Shown piece by piece: positions 37,236 through 46,859 of a stretch of 64,000 bases of DNA. The notes beneath the pieces are model-generated. The model saw nothing but the letters and a program-made list of their open reading frames with translations, did not search any database and was not told the DNA's origin. Origin of the DNA: Saccharomycopsis malanga (Eukaryota > Ascomycota > Saccharomycetes > Ascoideales > Saccharomycopsidaceae); assembly GCA_004014935.1 (NCBI GenBank), contig CP025324.1:1488001-1552000 (forward strand), given 5' to 3'. The first letter of the stretch is position 1. The number at the start of each line of letters is the position of its first letter. The position numbers were made by a program, and so were the translations under genes.

Positions 37236-39248
37236 CTAAACACCAAAACACTTGTAACCATTCTTGGTGACCACGGCCTCCATCAATTTGCCCGACTGAC
37301 CAAAAATAGAGCTGGTGATCTTTACAAAAAAGTGTTTTTTATCGTAGCCAGTCTCGCTAAGCAGTTCTAAATCCAACAATTTGAGACAACGATTGCGAAA
37401 GGGCTTCCCTGACAATGTATCTTGAAACCAGCAATGTCCATTGATTTCCTGGCGTTTGGCATTGACTTCTAAAGGACTGTTTGTTGCTGACAAAAAGAGC
37501 CTGATGGGGATCCTGTTTGCCCAATCAATACCTAAACAAGGAACCGTTCTATTGAAAGTTACTAGCGGAAGCAGAGGTGTAAATTGAGTATAGTCAAGGC
37601 TTATTTGGGTAAGACCTGTTTGGACATTTAATGATGAGCCCATATCGTTGTATCCAATGGTATAAGTTGGTGAATTATGTGAGTTAGTCGGCAAATCAGT
37701 TGACATGATATTATTTTGCGAGTTGTTGGTGAATTGAAATTTGTTAGGGTCTTGAGAGTAATTTTTATTTTGTGAGTTTTCGATTGAATTTTCGATTGAA
37801 TTTTCAAATCTTTTGGATTCTTTTACTGTATGAGAATGATGAGAGTTGTAAGTATTTTGTGAATTATCAAATTCTTGAAGATTATTGGCATTTTGTGAAT
37901 TATCCAATTCTTGAAGATTATTGGTATTTTGTGAATTACTGTTATTCTGTAAATTATTACCAGTCTGTAAATTATTGCCAGTCTGTAAATTATTGCCATT
38001 CTTCCCATTATTCCCATTATTCCCATTCTTCCCATTATCACTACCATCAAACTTATCAGAAACCTCATCTACTACCAATGTATCCGTATTATAAATTTTA
38101 CAAAACTCGGTTACTTGCTCCATTTCGCAAGTATGTTGATATTTGATATCCAATTGATTATGATGAATATTGAAACGGTCCCAGCCGTATAGCCAGCCAA
38201 GCTGAGTTTCTATATCCATTGGATTGAGCTCCAGCTGCTCAACTTTCTGAGGACGCGATGCCACTTGGTTGCTGACCACTATTGCAATGTTAAACTTTCT
38301 TGCCAAGTTGGTTAGATGGTCTGACATTTTGCGCAAGTAGACATTATTGTATACTTTCTGTTCGTAAAGTGAGTCTGCATCTTTGGCAGTGGTATTGAGG
38401 CTCGACCGGAGATGGTGGGAGATGCTGTCGATGATTAACAACTTTGTTTCACCCAAGGCTAAAAGACGTGGGATTTGATGGTAAATGAGGAATTCCGCTT
38501 GTCTATTCCAATTGCTCACAAAACAAGTGCTTATATTAGCAAGACTAGGCACCAAAGCATCGTCCAGCCGTACAAGTTTCTGGAAAACTGCATTTTGCAC
38601 GAAATTGTCGCCATGCAATTGTTCGAGACGCTTGATTGGCAATGGTGCTTCTGTAGACACATACAAAACCTTTATCTTACAGGGCCTCCTACTACGATTC
38701 AACCCGCCAAACCTACGTGGAAGCTGGCACCATAGTGCCATTTGCATCAAGAGCTGTGTCTTTCCTGTACAGCTCTCTCCAGAAATTTCAGTAACATATC
38801 CCAACGGGATTCCGCCGCCTAGACAGCTGTCTAGATACTTGGTCCCGGTACTGAAACGCTCACAGAGCGCTTTAACGTCCACCTTTGATGCCAGAGACGG
38901 CGCCAATGGCATTAAAACATGTTTTTCTACACGGCTCCTATGTTTATGTCCCATACATCTCATCATCTTCGCTTTTAGGTGCCGGTTACGTATTGTGGAA
39001 TAACACCTTTGCACCTGAGTTATACGAGTCATGTCATGATGCAAAATCCGCTTCATCACCACAAACTGCGAAGCTCTGATCTCGGGATCATTCTCTCCTT
39101 CTATAGTAGTAAGCTCTGCTAGCTCATCAACACTCTTAAATACCAAATCGCTCGTGGTGATACTGAACTTTCTCATTATCTCTAAAAACCGCACAAACCG
39201 CTCACTACTTGCTAGCCGCGAGCCAGGATACTGCTCATACAAGTCCAT
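37236..39248 (-). CDS. RAD57: Rad57-like RecA-family recombination protein with Asn-rich insertion
   Basis: A 670-residue Rad51 paralogue. Rad57 pairs with Rad55 to stabilise Rad51 filaments in homologous recombination. The N-terminus MDLYEQYPGSRL and the Walker A GESCTGKT (residues 157-164) support the call, as do Walker B KLLIIDSISHH near residue 271 and VVSNQVASRP. The core then has an insertion at about residues 400-520 made of NNLQ, NSQN and NGNN repeats. The segment encoding it is a degenerate minisatellite (37.69-38.04 kb). S. cerevisiae Rad57 has 460 residues, so the insertion explains much of the extra length. The final ~150 residues return to ordinary sequence with PCLGIDWANRIPIRLF, as in other Rad51 paralogues. 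Confidence 0.85.
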   Translation of the reverse strand: MDLYEQYPGSRLASSERFVRFLEIMRKFSITTSDLVFKSVDELAELTTIEGENDPEIRASQFVVMKRILHHDMTRITQVQRCYSTIRNRHLKAKMMRCMGHKHRSRVEKHVLMPLAPSLASKVDVKALCERFSTGTKYLDSCLGGGIPLGYVTEISGESCTGKTQLLMQMALWCQLPRRFGGLNRSRRPCKIKVLYVSTEAPLPIKRLEQLHGDNFVQNAVFQKLVRLDDALVPSLANISTCFVSNWNRQAEFLIYHQIPRLLALGETKLLIIDSISHHLRSSLNTTAKDADSLYEQKVYNNVYLRKMSDHLTNLARKFNIAIVVSNQVASRPQKVEQLELNPMDIETQLGWLYGWDRFNIHHNQLDIKYQHTCEMEQVTEFCKIYNTDTLVVDEVSDKFDGSDNGKNGNNGNNGKNGNNLQTGNNLQTGNNLQNNSNSQNTNNLQELDNSQNANNLQEFDNSQNTYNSHHSHTVKESKRFENSIENSIENSQNKNYSQDPNKFQFTNNSQNNIMSTDLPTNSHNSPTYTIGYNDMGSSLNVQTGLTQISLDYTQFTPLLPLVTFNRTVPCLGIDWANRIPIRLFLSATNSPLEVNAKRQEINGHCWFQDTLSGKPFRNRCLKLLDLELLSETGYDKKHFFVKITSSIFGQSGKLMEAVVTKNGYKCFGV

Positions 39249-39283
39249 CCCCTAATCACATACAAATCTTTGCTAATCAAACG

Positions 39284-39321
<38 letters not shown>

Positions 39322-39495
39322 GTATATATCGATATATAGCTATATAGCAGTACTTGCATGGCTTGTCCTGCATGTATCACGCGAGACTCGCGCCGTTATT
39401 TTATGCAGCCAGCTGCACTGCATTCGCGTTGATAAAAGACGCGTTTTTTTTTCAAGATGAATAATTGAAGATGGCAACCAAAGTTGTTGGCAATA
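39249..39495. promoter_or_regulatory. Divergent promoter of RAD57 and CTF4 with an AT run
   Basis: (AT)17 at 39286-39319 followed by TATATATCGATATATAGC. CACGCGAGACTCGCGCCG and AAAGACGCGTTTT contain MCB-like ACGCGT (near 39439), which would fit G1/S control of a replication gene. Confidence 0.5.
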
Positions 39496-41871
39496 ATGTT
39501 ATTAAAAAGCCCAGGCGCCGAGGATTTGGCAAGCGATCACTCAGATCAAGAAAGCATGAGTATGTTTGTTGATGGTATTGCCAGTGAAGACGAACAGAAT
39601 GGAGACGACGCGAATAATGGATTAAAACATGAATTCAGCACCAATTACAAGAAAAGAAAGGTGGAAACCTCAGAGGAACCGCTGGCGAAACGGCAGAACA
39701 AAAGAACCAATGCAGACTACTCTGTGGGGACAACTAAGGACAAAGAATCGATCTTGTACAGTAATACGAACAATATAGTCAACGCGCTTGAGAATTACAG
39801 CACAGAGCCGGTGAGTCTTACAGAATACGACTTCAAACAGTACGAAAAGGCCAAAAAGGTGTTAAAACGATTGAAAGACTTGGAACAAAAGGAACAAATA
39901 GTGAAACTCCTCTCGCCAAAAGAATTCCGGTTCAAAATGTTCCTTGAGGAGGAGTTTACCCGGCTCACACGCAGGTTCCTGCGCTTCACTGCAGCCGACA
40001 TGCGACACTTGCAGCAGGAGTATAGGGGAGGGTTCTGCAAGGAGCGGCGGTTGAGGCAAGTTGAGAGGCAGTTGGAGGATTATCGCAAGAAGGTTGAGTA
40101 TGTTCAGAAGCAGTGTTTTTCTGTAGTTCCGTATGTTCCTGGCAGTACCCCCTGGCATATGGGCCGCAAGTATTTGGCCATGAACAAGTATGGGGTCGTA
40201 TGGATAGAGACCAAGACGTCCAAGCCTATGGTCACGTTCAACACGTACGACAAGTCTATCCGGAGCAATTTTTGGTTTAATGTAGACGACACGTACGATC
40301 TTGGCTGCATAACCCGTCGGGGCTTGTTGCTTGCTGATAGTGGCTACTACATGCCTGGAGAAGACGCGGTAGACACGCTGGGGATGCGCAGGCTCAAACG
40401 GTATGTTCTGGTGCTCTACAAAAGCCACGATGGAAGTGTTGACTCCAAGATTGTAGTGGAGCTTTTGCGAGGAGAGTACATCAGTACAGTGTCGCTATCC
40501 AATGATGTAATCAATGTATTTCTCAGTTCTGGACTCGTGAAAAAATACTCGTCATTTACAAGTTTGCCAGTCCATATTGAGAAGGGCTTCCCCACAATCT
40601 GCTCCCTTGCAGACGACAGCTTGCTCTTCAACATCTCTGTCAAAGACCCCTACAATTACCAGTTCCTCTACACCATCCAGAGCACCAAAGACTCGTCATA
40701 CTTGGTCCTCAACCAGCCTCTCACCTTGCCTGCACGCTCCTGCATCCACACGCACCGTGCTGCACTTCGTAAAACGAGCGATCTTTTACGAGGGGTCTTG
40801 TTCAGTGATTTTGGGCAGCCCTGTTATGTTGGCAGTGACGAGTATTTGTACTGTATGGCTGAGATTGGCAATGGTTTTGTTCCTCTTCTCAATGTGATGG
40901 AGTCCTTCAATGAGTTTAACAGCGCGCACAACAATTTAATGTACTATCCGTTCAGTTTGTCCGAGACCAGCTTGCAAGTGTTTATCATCAAGGATGCAGT
41001 GTTGAGCAACAAGCTTCAATTGGTGCAGGACAAGATAGGCCAGGCACAGCGCGAAATCAGGGCAATCAGGCGGGAAATCAAAGATAAAGAGAAACAAGAG
41101 CAATTGGACCAGCGTAGGAAAAAAGTAGTGATTGTAGACCAACCTGAAATCGAGGCTACAAAGGCTCCTAGTGTCTCTGAAAAGTTGAGCCTTTATTACG
41201 AGAAGACACTTGCTCGCAATCAACAAATTCTCAGGAATTGCGACGCCTATATTGTCGAGTCTGAAAAGAAGAAAGATTACTTCTCAGAGTCTCAATACAA
41301 TTATCCTTGGTTTCCTTTGCCTGGGTTGAACAACTTTAAAATAAAGCTCCCAGTAACCACCGCACAGTTGTTTGTAAGAAACACCCGGTTTAATGATCCT
41401 AAACTCACCCAATCTCTACACAGCAAGTCTACCAATGATTTGTTTGGAGATGACAATATCGATTCATTGTTTGACCATGTCGCCATGGATTACGATGCTC
41501 TCGACGAGAAAGACGCTCGTTTTAACAAAGTGATTTCCCAGCCGGATCACGACACAGCACATGTCAATAGCCAGTTCTTTATCAACTCATATAACGCTAT
41601 CGCCAGTACAATCGATGACCAAGACGACAAAAGAGTGCAATACAAACTCCATCACGACTCAAACTTGGTAAAATTGTTCCACGAGTTGGTAATGGCCAAG
41701 AAATACAAACTCGCATTCCATTTGGTAAAGTCATTGAAACTCATCAAGAGTTTTAAAGCAATAGACAAGATTTGCGCTGCTAATGGCGATACCATTAGAC
41801 TTGGAAAAGCTATTGAATACTGGAGAGTTAAGAAAATGAAGAGTTATAAGGTTCTTGTAGGTGAGAAGTGA
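39496..41871 (+). CDS. CTF4: Ctf4-like replisome protein lacking the N-terminal WD40 propeller
   Basis: About 791 residues from the ATG at 39496; the frame is open a little further to a TTG at 39484, with a stop just upstream. The SepB/Ctf4 beta-propeller starts near residue 215 (PGSTPWHMGRKYLAMN) and includes GVLFSDFGQPCYVGSDE. The C-terminal helical part ends with LVKLFHELVMAKKYKLAFHL-type helices. Ctf4 trimers tie the CMG helicase to polymerase alpha. S. cerevisiae Ctf4 (927 residues) begins with a WD40 domain of nearly 400 residues. Here the ~210 residues before SepB are acidic or basic and coiled (EKAKKVLKRLKDLEQKEQ). RAD57 begins only 250 bp upstream, so there is no room for the missing part. 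An alternative ATG at 39471 is in another frame and closes soon. Confidence 0.75.
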   Translation: MLLKSPGAEDLASDHSDQESMSMFVDGIASEDEQNGDDANNGLKHEFSTNYKKRKVETSEEPLAKRQNKRTNADYSVGTTKDKESILYSNTNNIVNALENYSTEPVSLTEYDFKQYEKAKKVLKRLKDLEQKEQIVKLLSPKEFRFKMFLEEEFTRLTRRFLRFTAADMRHLQQEYRGGFCKERRLRQVERQLEDYRKKVEYVQKQCFSVVPYVPGSTPWHMGRKYLAMNKYGVVWIETKTSKPMVTFNTYDKSIRSNFWFNVDDTYDLGCITRRGLLLADSGYYMPGEDAVDTLGMRRLKRYVLVLYKSHDGSVDSKIVVELLRGEYISTVSLSNDVINVFLSSGLVKKYSSFTSLPVHIEKGFPTICSLADDSLLFNISVKDPYNYQFLYTIQSTKDSSYLVLNQPLTLPARSCIHTHRAALRKTSDLLRGVLFSDFGQPCYVGSDEYLYCMAEIGNGFVPLLNVMESFNEFNSAHNNLMYYPFSLSETSLQVFIIKDAVLSNKLQLVQDKIGQAQREIRAIRREIKDKEKQEQLDQRRKKVVIVDQPEIEATKAPSVSEKLSLYYEKTLARNQQILRNCDAYIVESEKKKDYFSESQYNYPWFPLPGLNNFKIKLPVTTAQLFVRNTRFNDPKLTQSLHSKSTNDLFGDDNIDSLFDHVAMDYDALDEKDARFNKVISQPDHDTAHVNSQFFINSYNAIASTIDDQDDKRVQYKLHHDSNLVKLFHELVMAKKYKLAFHLVKSLKLIKSFKAIDKICAANGDTIRLGKAIEYWRVKKMKSYKVLVGEK

Positions 41872-42410
41872 ATTTGTTTTTATCAATGAAAAACTGTTGA
41901 ATAACCACTGGGCCATTTGGCTCAGTGGTCAGAGCTCTCGTATACACCAAACTGATATGTACTGGGCTTGAAATATTTGATATTATTATTATTATACTGG
42001 AGAATTAAAAAAATGAAGATTTAAAAAGATGAAGAGTTAAAAAGATTAAAAATTATAAAGCTTTTGTAGGTGATAAATAAATTCATTTTGATAAATGAAA
42101 ACTGTTAAATACTAAGAATTGAAAAGATGAAGAGTTATAAGGCTCTTGTAGGTGAGAAGTGAATTTGTTTTTATGAATGAAAAACAATTGAATACTGGAG
42201 AAATGAAAAGATGAAGAATTAAAAAGATGAAGAATTAAAAAGATTAAAAATTATAAAGCTTTTGTAGGTGATAAATAAATTCATTTTGATAAATGAAAAC
42301 TGTTAAATACTAAGAATTAAAAAGATGAAGAGTTGTAAGGTTTTTGCAGGTGATAAGTGAAATTGTTTTTATCAATGAAAAACTACTGAATACTGGAGAA
42401 TTAAAAAGAG
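41815..42410 (+). repeat. Tandem array derived from the CTF4 3' end
   Basis: The last codons and 3' UTR of CTF4 (GAATACTGGAGAGTTAAGAA, ATGAAGAGTTATAAGGTTCT, TGTAGGTGAGAAGTGAATTT, ATCAATGAAAAACTGTTGAA) recur several times, at about 42000, 42100, 42190, 42300 and 42380. Units alternate between GGTGAGAAGTGAATTTG and GGTGATAAATAAATTC types, suggesting a higher-order unit of about 180 bp. Only the first unit is attached to the gene. Confidence 0.9.
41903..41995 (+). mobile_element. SINE copy, extreme deletion form, inside the CTF4-end array
   Basis: CCACTGGGCCATTTGGCTCA head joined directly at about 41940 to TATACACCAAACTGATATG and TACTGGGCTTGAAATATTTG with (ATT)n. It is only ~92 bp long. It splits the array motif GTTGAATA / CTGGAGAATT; unbroken versions (TGAATACTGGAGAATTAAAA) are present at about 42190 and 42388. 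It starts about 32 bp after the CTF4 stop. Confidence 0.93.
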
Positions 42411-43030
42411 TTTTGCTTTAATAAATAGTCAACTACTTTAATATGATAAGACAAGGTATAGTTTATTGATCTTGTTAGGCTTTGGAAAATGAGTTTTCAA
42501 TTCATTGATTTATTGTGTTGAAATAAGAGTTTTTCTATTTATTTGTAGTTTTTAAATCTTTCAATAAATGAATTAAAGAATAGCAAAGATGATCTGGTGG
42601 CTGATTTAGGAAAAATAACACATGGTTAAGCTAGATCGTGTATCAAGGAATAATGTATAACTTTTCCAAACCCCAATTATTGATTATCACCAGTCTTTTA
42701 CGGGCAAAAATATAGTAAAATAAGGTATGGGTTCAAAGTAATATATTTCAAAACCAGTACATGTTAGTGGGTGAATCTATTATATTCCCTACAATGAGTA
42801 TGAGTAGATGCGATGCTTGGAATGCAAGAATTGTTGGACTATTCTATACATGTCCTGAATACTATCATGTTTGTTTATCTATGGAAAAGCCTGACCTTGT
42901 TAAAAAAAAAGGGTTTGCCTATTTTTATACTACATTTGGTAAGGCGTAATTTACAAGAATCTAAGCAATCATAGTTAAGCTAGTATATGTTGGTACTGGT
43001 ACATTTAAAAGATTGAAAATACGGCTATTG
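42411..43030. other. Intergenic downstream of the array
   Basis: AT-rich. A weak minus SINE end (TAATATATTTCAAAACCAGT, ACATGTTAG) lies at about 42738-42768. A 62-codon frame at 42761-42949 is not supported. Confidence 0.4.
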
Positions 43031-43343
43031 ACCAGCCATTTGGCTCAGTGGTCCCTGCTCTCGGAGAAGAGAAAAACAAGACCTGTGTTTCTGTTAGAAC
43101 ACTGGTTCGATTCCCATAATGGCACTTTTACTTTCTGCTTTTTACGATGCTGAACGTGAATTCACAGGTAAGTGCAACTGTCTGAAACACGACCTAGACC
43201 AAAGTCTAGTGCTAACTTTCAACCAATTGGGTGGGAAGATTATGATTGACAAGTCATTATTGGGCTTTACCAAGTCCCCTTAGACATAGCGCGTATATAC
43301 GAAACTGATATGTACTGGGCTTGAAATATATGATATTATTATC
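43031..43343 (+). mobile_element. SINE copy, long form, best reference copy
   Basis: A 313-bp element. The A box-like TGGCTCAGTGGTCCCTGCTC is at 43041-43060 and the B box GGTTCGATTCCC at 43104-43115. The body includes TGAACGTGAATTCACAGG, ACACGACCTAGACCAAAG, GGGCTTTACCAAGTCCCCTT and GACATAGCGCGTATATACGA. The end is TACTGGGCTTGAAATATATG plus ATATTATTAT. AAATACGGCTATTG (43017-43030) and AAATACCGCTATTG (43344-43357) flank it, a 14-bp duplication with one change. Confidence 0.95.
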
Positions 43344-43743
43344 AAATACCGCTATTGCGACAGATATTTCTTTCAAATTAATATGTTTACCAGTACTTGT
43401 ATACCATCAAATAATCAAACGATGAAATATGAGACTCTTATATACTAAACCGATATTTACGGGGGCTTTATAAGATAAATCACAACCCAACTTTTAATAA
43501 TTTATTTGGCTATTTGAGAACGGTGTTTTGATCAACATCTTTTATCTCGTATTCAGTTATTTTATCTCACCTTTTCTCCAACTATTTATCAAGCTATTTA
43601 TTTAACCTGTACAATGTCCTACATTCCATTTCTAAATCACACCTCTAATAATAATATTTCAAGCCCAGTACACATTACATACAATACTTTTGAATAATAA
43701 CCGATTACATTAAATTTAGAATCACTATATTGTATACTATTTA
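43344..43743. other. Intergenic 3' of PDX1 with a SINE-end fragment
   Basis: Minus-orientation SINE end AATAATAATATTTCAAGCCC with AGTACACATTACAT at about 43646-43675. The rest is AT-rich; no gene. Confidence 0.5.
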
Positions 43744-45030
43744 TTAGACAAGAGACAAGTATTCTTCGAGTTTTTTAAAGTACAACTGGGCTTTTTCGTC
43801 AGCATCAGCGACCTTTTCGTTAATCAACAACTCCACATTCACGGTGGGGGCGACAGGTTGTGGTTGTTCGTGTGATTGCGTCAAAAGGTCGAAGATTGAT
43901 GGTTTGGAAGCTTTGAATGTTGGAGTTTCGGAATAATTGATATGAATGGTGATTTTGAATCTGTTGACGTTGGAAGGAATGGCGACAATATCCTCAAACA
44001 ATTCGTCGTAATAATCCGACTTGACAGGGTGTTTTTGCAAAGCAAACGCTTCGGCTTTTTGGCTGGCTTGGTAGACGAAATCGTGAACAGTGAAAGGCTG
44101 GACTTTTCCCAATGTGTCATTACGAAGGTTTATTATAGGAGTCAAATCAAAGGTTTGGCCAAGGATTCGAGGTTCTGGTTTAGCAGGTTTAGGTGCTTCA
44201 ACTGGCTCAGCAGCAGGTTTTTCTTCTTTAAACGGTTGGGCCTTAATGTTGGAAAGATCCAAATGTTCGCCAGCATTATAATAAGATGCAATAGCACCAG
44301 TGGCTTCTTTGGAGATCTTACCCAAATACGCCAACACGTCGCCCTTCAAAAGACGGCCATTAGGGCCAGTGGCTTGGATCTGGGCCAATGCATCCTCGGC
44401 AGAAATGTTGTTTGCAGAAAGCAAGCCAAGAACCGAAGGAAAGAGTGTTTGTTTAGGGTTGGCTTTGACAAAAACGGCTCCTTTAGCTGCACCGGCGCTG
44501 GTGTTGGTCTTGTTGGTGTCTTTCTTTTCCTCGCTTTTTTTCACTTGCTCGTTTTGCTGCTCTGGTTGCTTTGTAGGCGGAGTAGAAGCAGCATCTTCAG
44601 ACGGATATTCAAGAGTCTTGATATCATCGCCGGGCTCAGCAAGAAACGCAATGGTTTGGCCAACGGGAACATCTTTGGCCCCATTTTGAACAAGAATCTT
44701 GCCTACAATACCATCGTCTTGTGCTTCCACGTCAATTTGGGCCTTGTCGGTCTCGACTTCCAATAAAACATCCCCAGCAGCAAACTCGTCGCCCTCCTTC
44801 ACTTTCCAGTCCACAATCCCGCCCTTTTCCATCGTAGGCGACATCGCAGGCATCGCAAACTTCACCGCCGCCAATTGTAAACCGCCATGGTGCAAAACTA
44901 CCGGGTTAGTAAATGCCATTTATATATTCAAATAAGTCGTCATATGATATTACCAAATCCCACTCTACAACTACTCACATCTAATCTGAGATATACAGCG
45001 AGCCACTGACTTGTTCGACACTCTCAACAT
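43744..45030 (-). CDS. PDX1: Pyruvate dehydrogenase complex protein X, two exons
   Basis: Protein X anchors E3 (dihydrolipoamide dehydrogenase) to the mitochondrial E2 core. The exon-2 frame alone would start at 44919 with no good targeting peptide. I place exon 1 at 44979-45030 (52 nt) and an 81-nt intron at 44898-44978: GTGAGT donor, TTTACTAAC branch and GGTAG acceptor. The join is in phase and gives MLRVSNKSVARCISQIRF, a textbook mitochondrial presequence. The protein is then 401 residues (410 in S. cerevisiae). Lipoyl domain 28-108 with K69 in EVETDKAQ; Pro/Lys/Glu linker; E3-binding domain at about 170-212 with GPNGRLLKGDVLAYL. The C-terminal part lacks the E2 catalytic HxxxD motif, as expected for protein X. 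Confidence 0.92.
44898..44978 (-). other. PDX1 intron
   Basis: 81-nt intron inferred from the donor GTGAGT, the branch TTTACTAAC 6 nt before the acceptor TAG, and in-phase joining of a mitochondrial presequence to the lipoyl-domain frame. Splicing has to remove the ATG that would otherwise open the 391-codon frame. Confidence 0.85.
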
Positions 45031-45249
45031 CTTCGCACTCTTTGTTTGTATGATTTATCTGTCTGTTTGTCAATATTCAAACTCTCTTGCCGCCGTCAAT
45101 ATGCTCGCTCAGTAGCTGCAAATCGCTCCATCATCAGATTTCTAGGATCAACTGATGGCATCCATGGGGGTGCTCGATATTCTGCGATTGCGTGGGGGTG
45201 CCCTATACACTTTATCATACAATACTAAATACAATAAACCCACTACATA
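45031..45249. promoter_or_regulatory. PDX1 upstream region
   Basis: No specific motif recognised. The short frames on both strands are not supported. Confidence 0.35.
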
Positions 45250-45365
45250 TAATAACCTAGCCCTGTAAATAGTAGTTTGTATATACGCTCTAAATGTCTT
45301 GATAAAACCACCAGGAAAACCCAATAATGTCCTATTATCGCCTCTCCATTGAGCCATCCGGCCAC
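45250..45365 (-). mobile_element. SINE copy, diverged short form
   Basis: Minus orientation: CTAGCCCTGTAAATAGTAG, TTTGTATATACGCTCTAAAT, GTCTTGATAAAACCACC, CCCAATAATGTCCTATTATC and CCATTGAGCCATCCGGCCAC. Head, centre and end are all recognisable but worn. Confidence 0.7.
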
Positions 45366-46859
45366 ATTCTATTTAGTATACATAAATACGCCGTAATACG
45401 ACATCGTTAAAAACTAATCAGTTCTACATAACCAAAATCCACACTTATAAGACCCAACCTTTCAACACTAGCCAAATAAACAATACATACTGCTGTATTA
45501 TCCACCATCTAACATTCTACCATTATAAAACTACTCTCAGCAACAGCATTATAAAATTATCATGGCCCAGTTGAAATGGTTCTGAGCCCGGGAAAACGAA
45601 ACCAGTTCGAATCTTTCCATAAGCATTACATTTTGGAATTTCATATTACATTTCAATTGGTAATGATGTTTATATTTAATTACAAAAATTCATTAAAATT
45701 ATTGCTAAGCTTGATTTTGGCCAAAAGTGTTCTGCCTTATAATGAAAATATTTTTTTATGGGAACACTTTTAACGGACCAATTGATAACCTGTTTTAGGA
45801 TTTCTAAACTTATATTATTGGGTTCTTTACAAGATTTACAAACTATTCTTTTAGTATAGCTTACTTGATGATAAAAATGAACGGCAGTTACCACAATCTC
45901 TAAAAATATTATAATCTGGGCGTTCTTGATTATACATTTAAAAATATTTTTTTACCAATTTTTGATCAAAATGATGGTCTGGTTGTTTTGTAAATCGATG
46001 AATTGATAACCATAAACTAGCAGACTAGGCAAACTAAAAAGAAGAAAAGCCAAGGTACCAGAAATTGAGAATGTATATGTTAACGATCATTTACCAATCT
46101 AATATATCTGTTCTATAGACTTAAATTGATAGTCTCTCTTACACTTTACAACTTGGCAGAGGACCCTAATATTAGCAATTACCATATATACCAGACTAGT
46201 CTTGTTGTGCCCTAGAAAAAATAGCAGATTCAGCCGCTCATGGGAGAAATTCCGCACTATTGGGAGAAACTATTTTAGCAGCTCTTGGTAGAAGTTGTGC
46301 GTGCCGAACAAACGGTAGACATTTGGTCAACACGTTGACGACCTGTGAAGCATTAGGGGAAAATGGGTTAATGGAACTGGATAGTAAGTAATGGGACAAT
46401 ATTGTATTTTACAAGTTAATGTTAATAGTAATAATAATAGCTTATAGTATGTAAAATAACTTTTTGCACTTGGTAAAGATGTTTTATTATCTCATCAATT
46501 CTAATGTAAAGCCATTCGGCAATTTGATAGATTAATTCTTTAGATCATTTACTACGCTAGTAAAGCTGTTGGTTGACTGGACTTTGAAGCCTTCTGTTGA
46601 TAGTAGTGCTGATATTCATGATTTTGCCCATTGACTACGGCCAGCGCCGTTCAACATGTAATAAATGCCGTGCATTGAATTCCATGAATCTCCATATTTT
46701 CAAAACCTGTATTGAAGAGTGACAGCATAAAAGGAGCAGATTGTGCCCTTGTAGTAGTCAGGGATATGTTATTATAACCATCAATACAATATACAAAACA
46801 ATACATTCGTTTAAACCAACTTCTCCACATTCGTTATCCACAACCAAATAAAGAAAACA
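45366..46859. other. Intergenic between PDX1 and the GPI protein gene
   Basis: About 1.5 kb, AT-rich. At 45561-45615 GGCCCAGTTGAAATGGTTCT and CCAGTTCGAATCTTTCC are spaced like A and B boxes, probably a worn SINE head; the arms do not pair as a tRNA. No coding frame of note. Confidence 0.45.

Noticed and set aside
42761-42949. 62-codon plus frame
   Set aside because: Begins in a SINE-end remnant and has no recognisable content.
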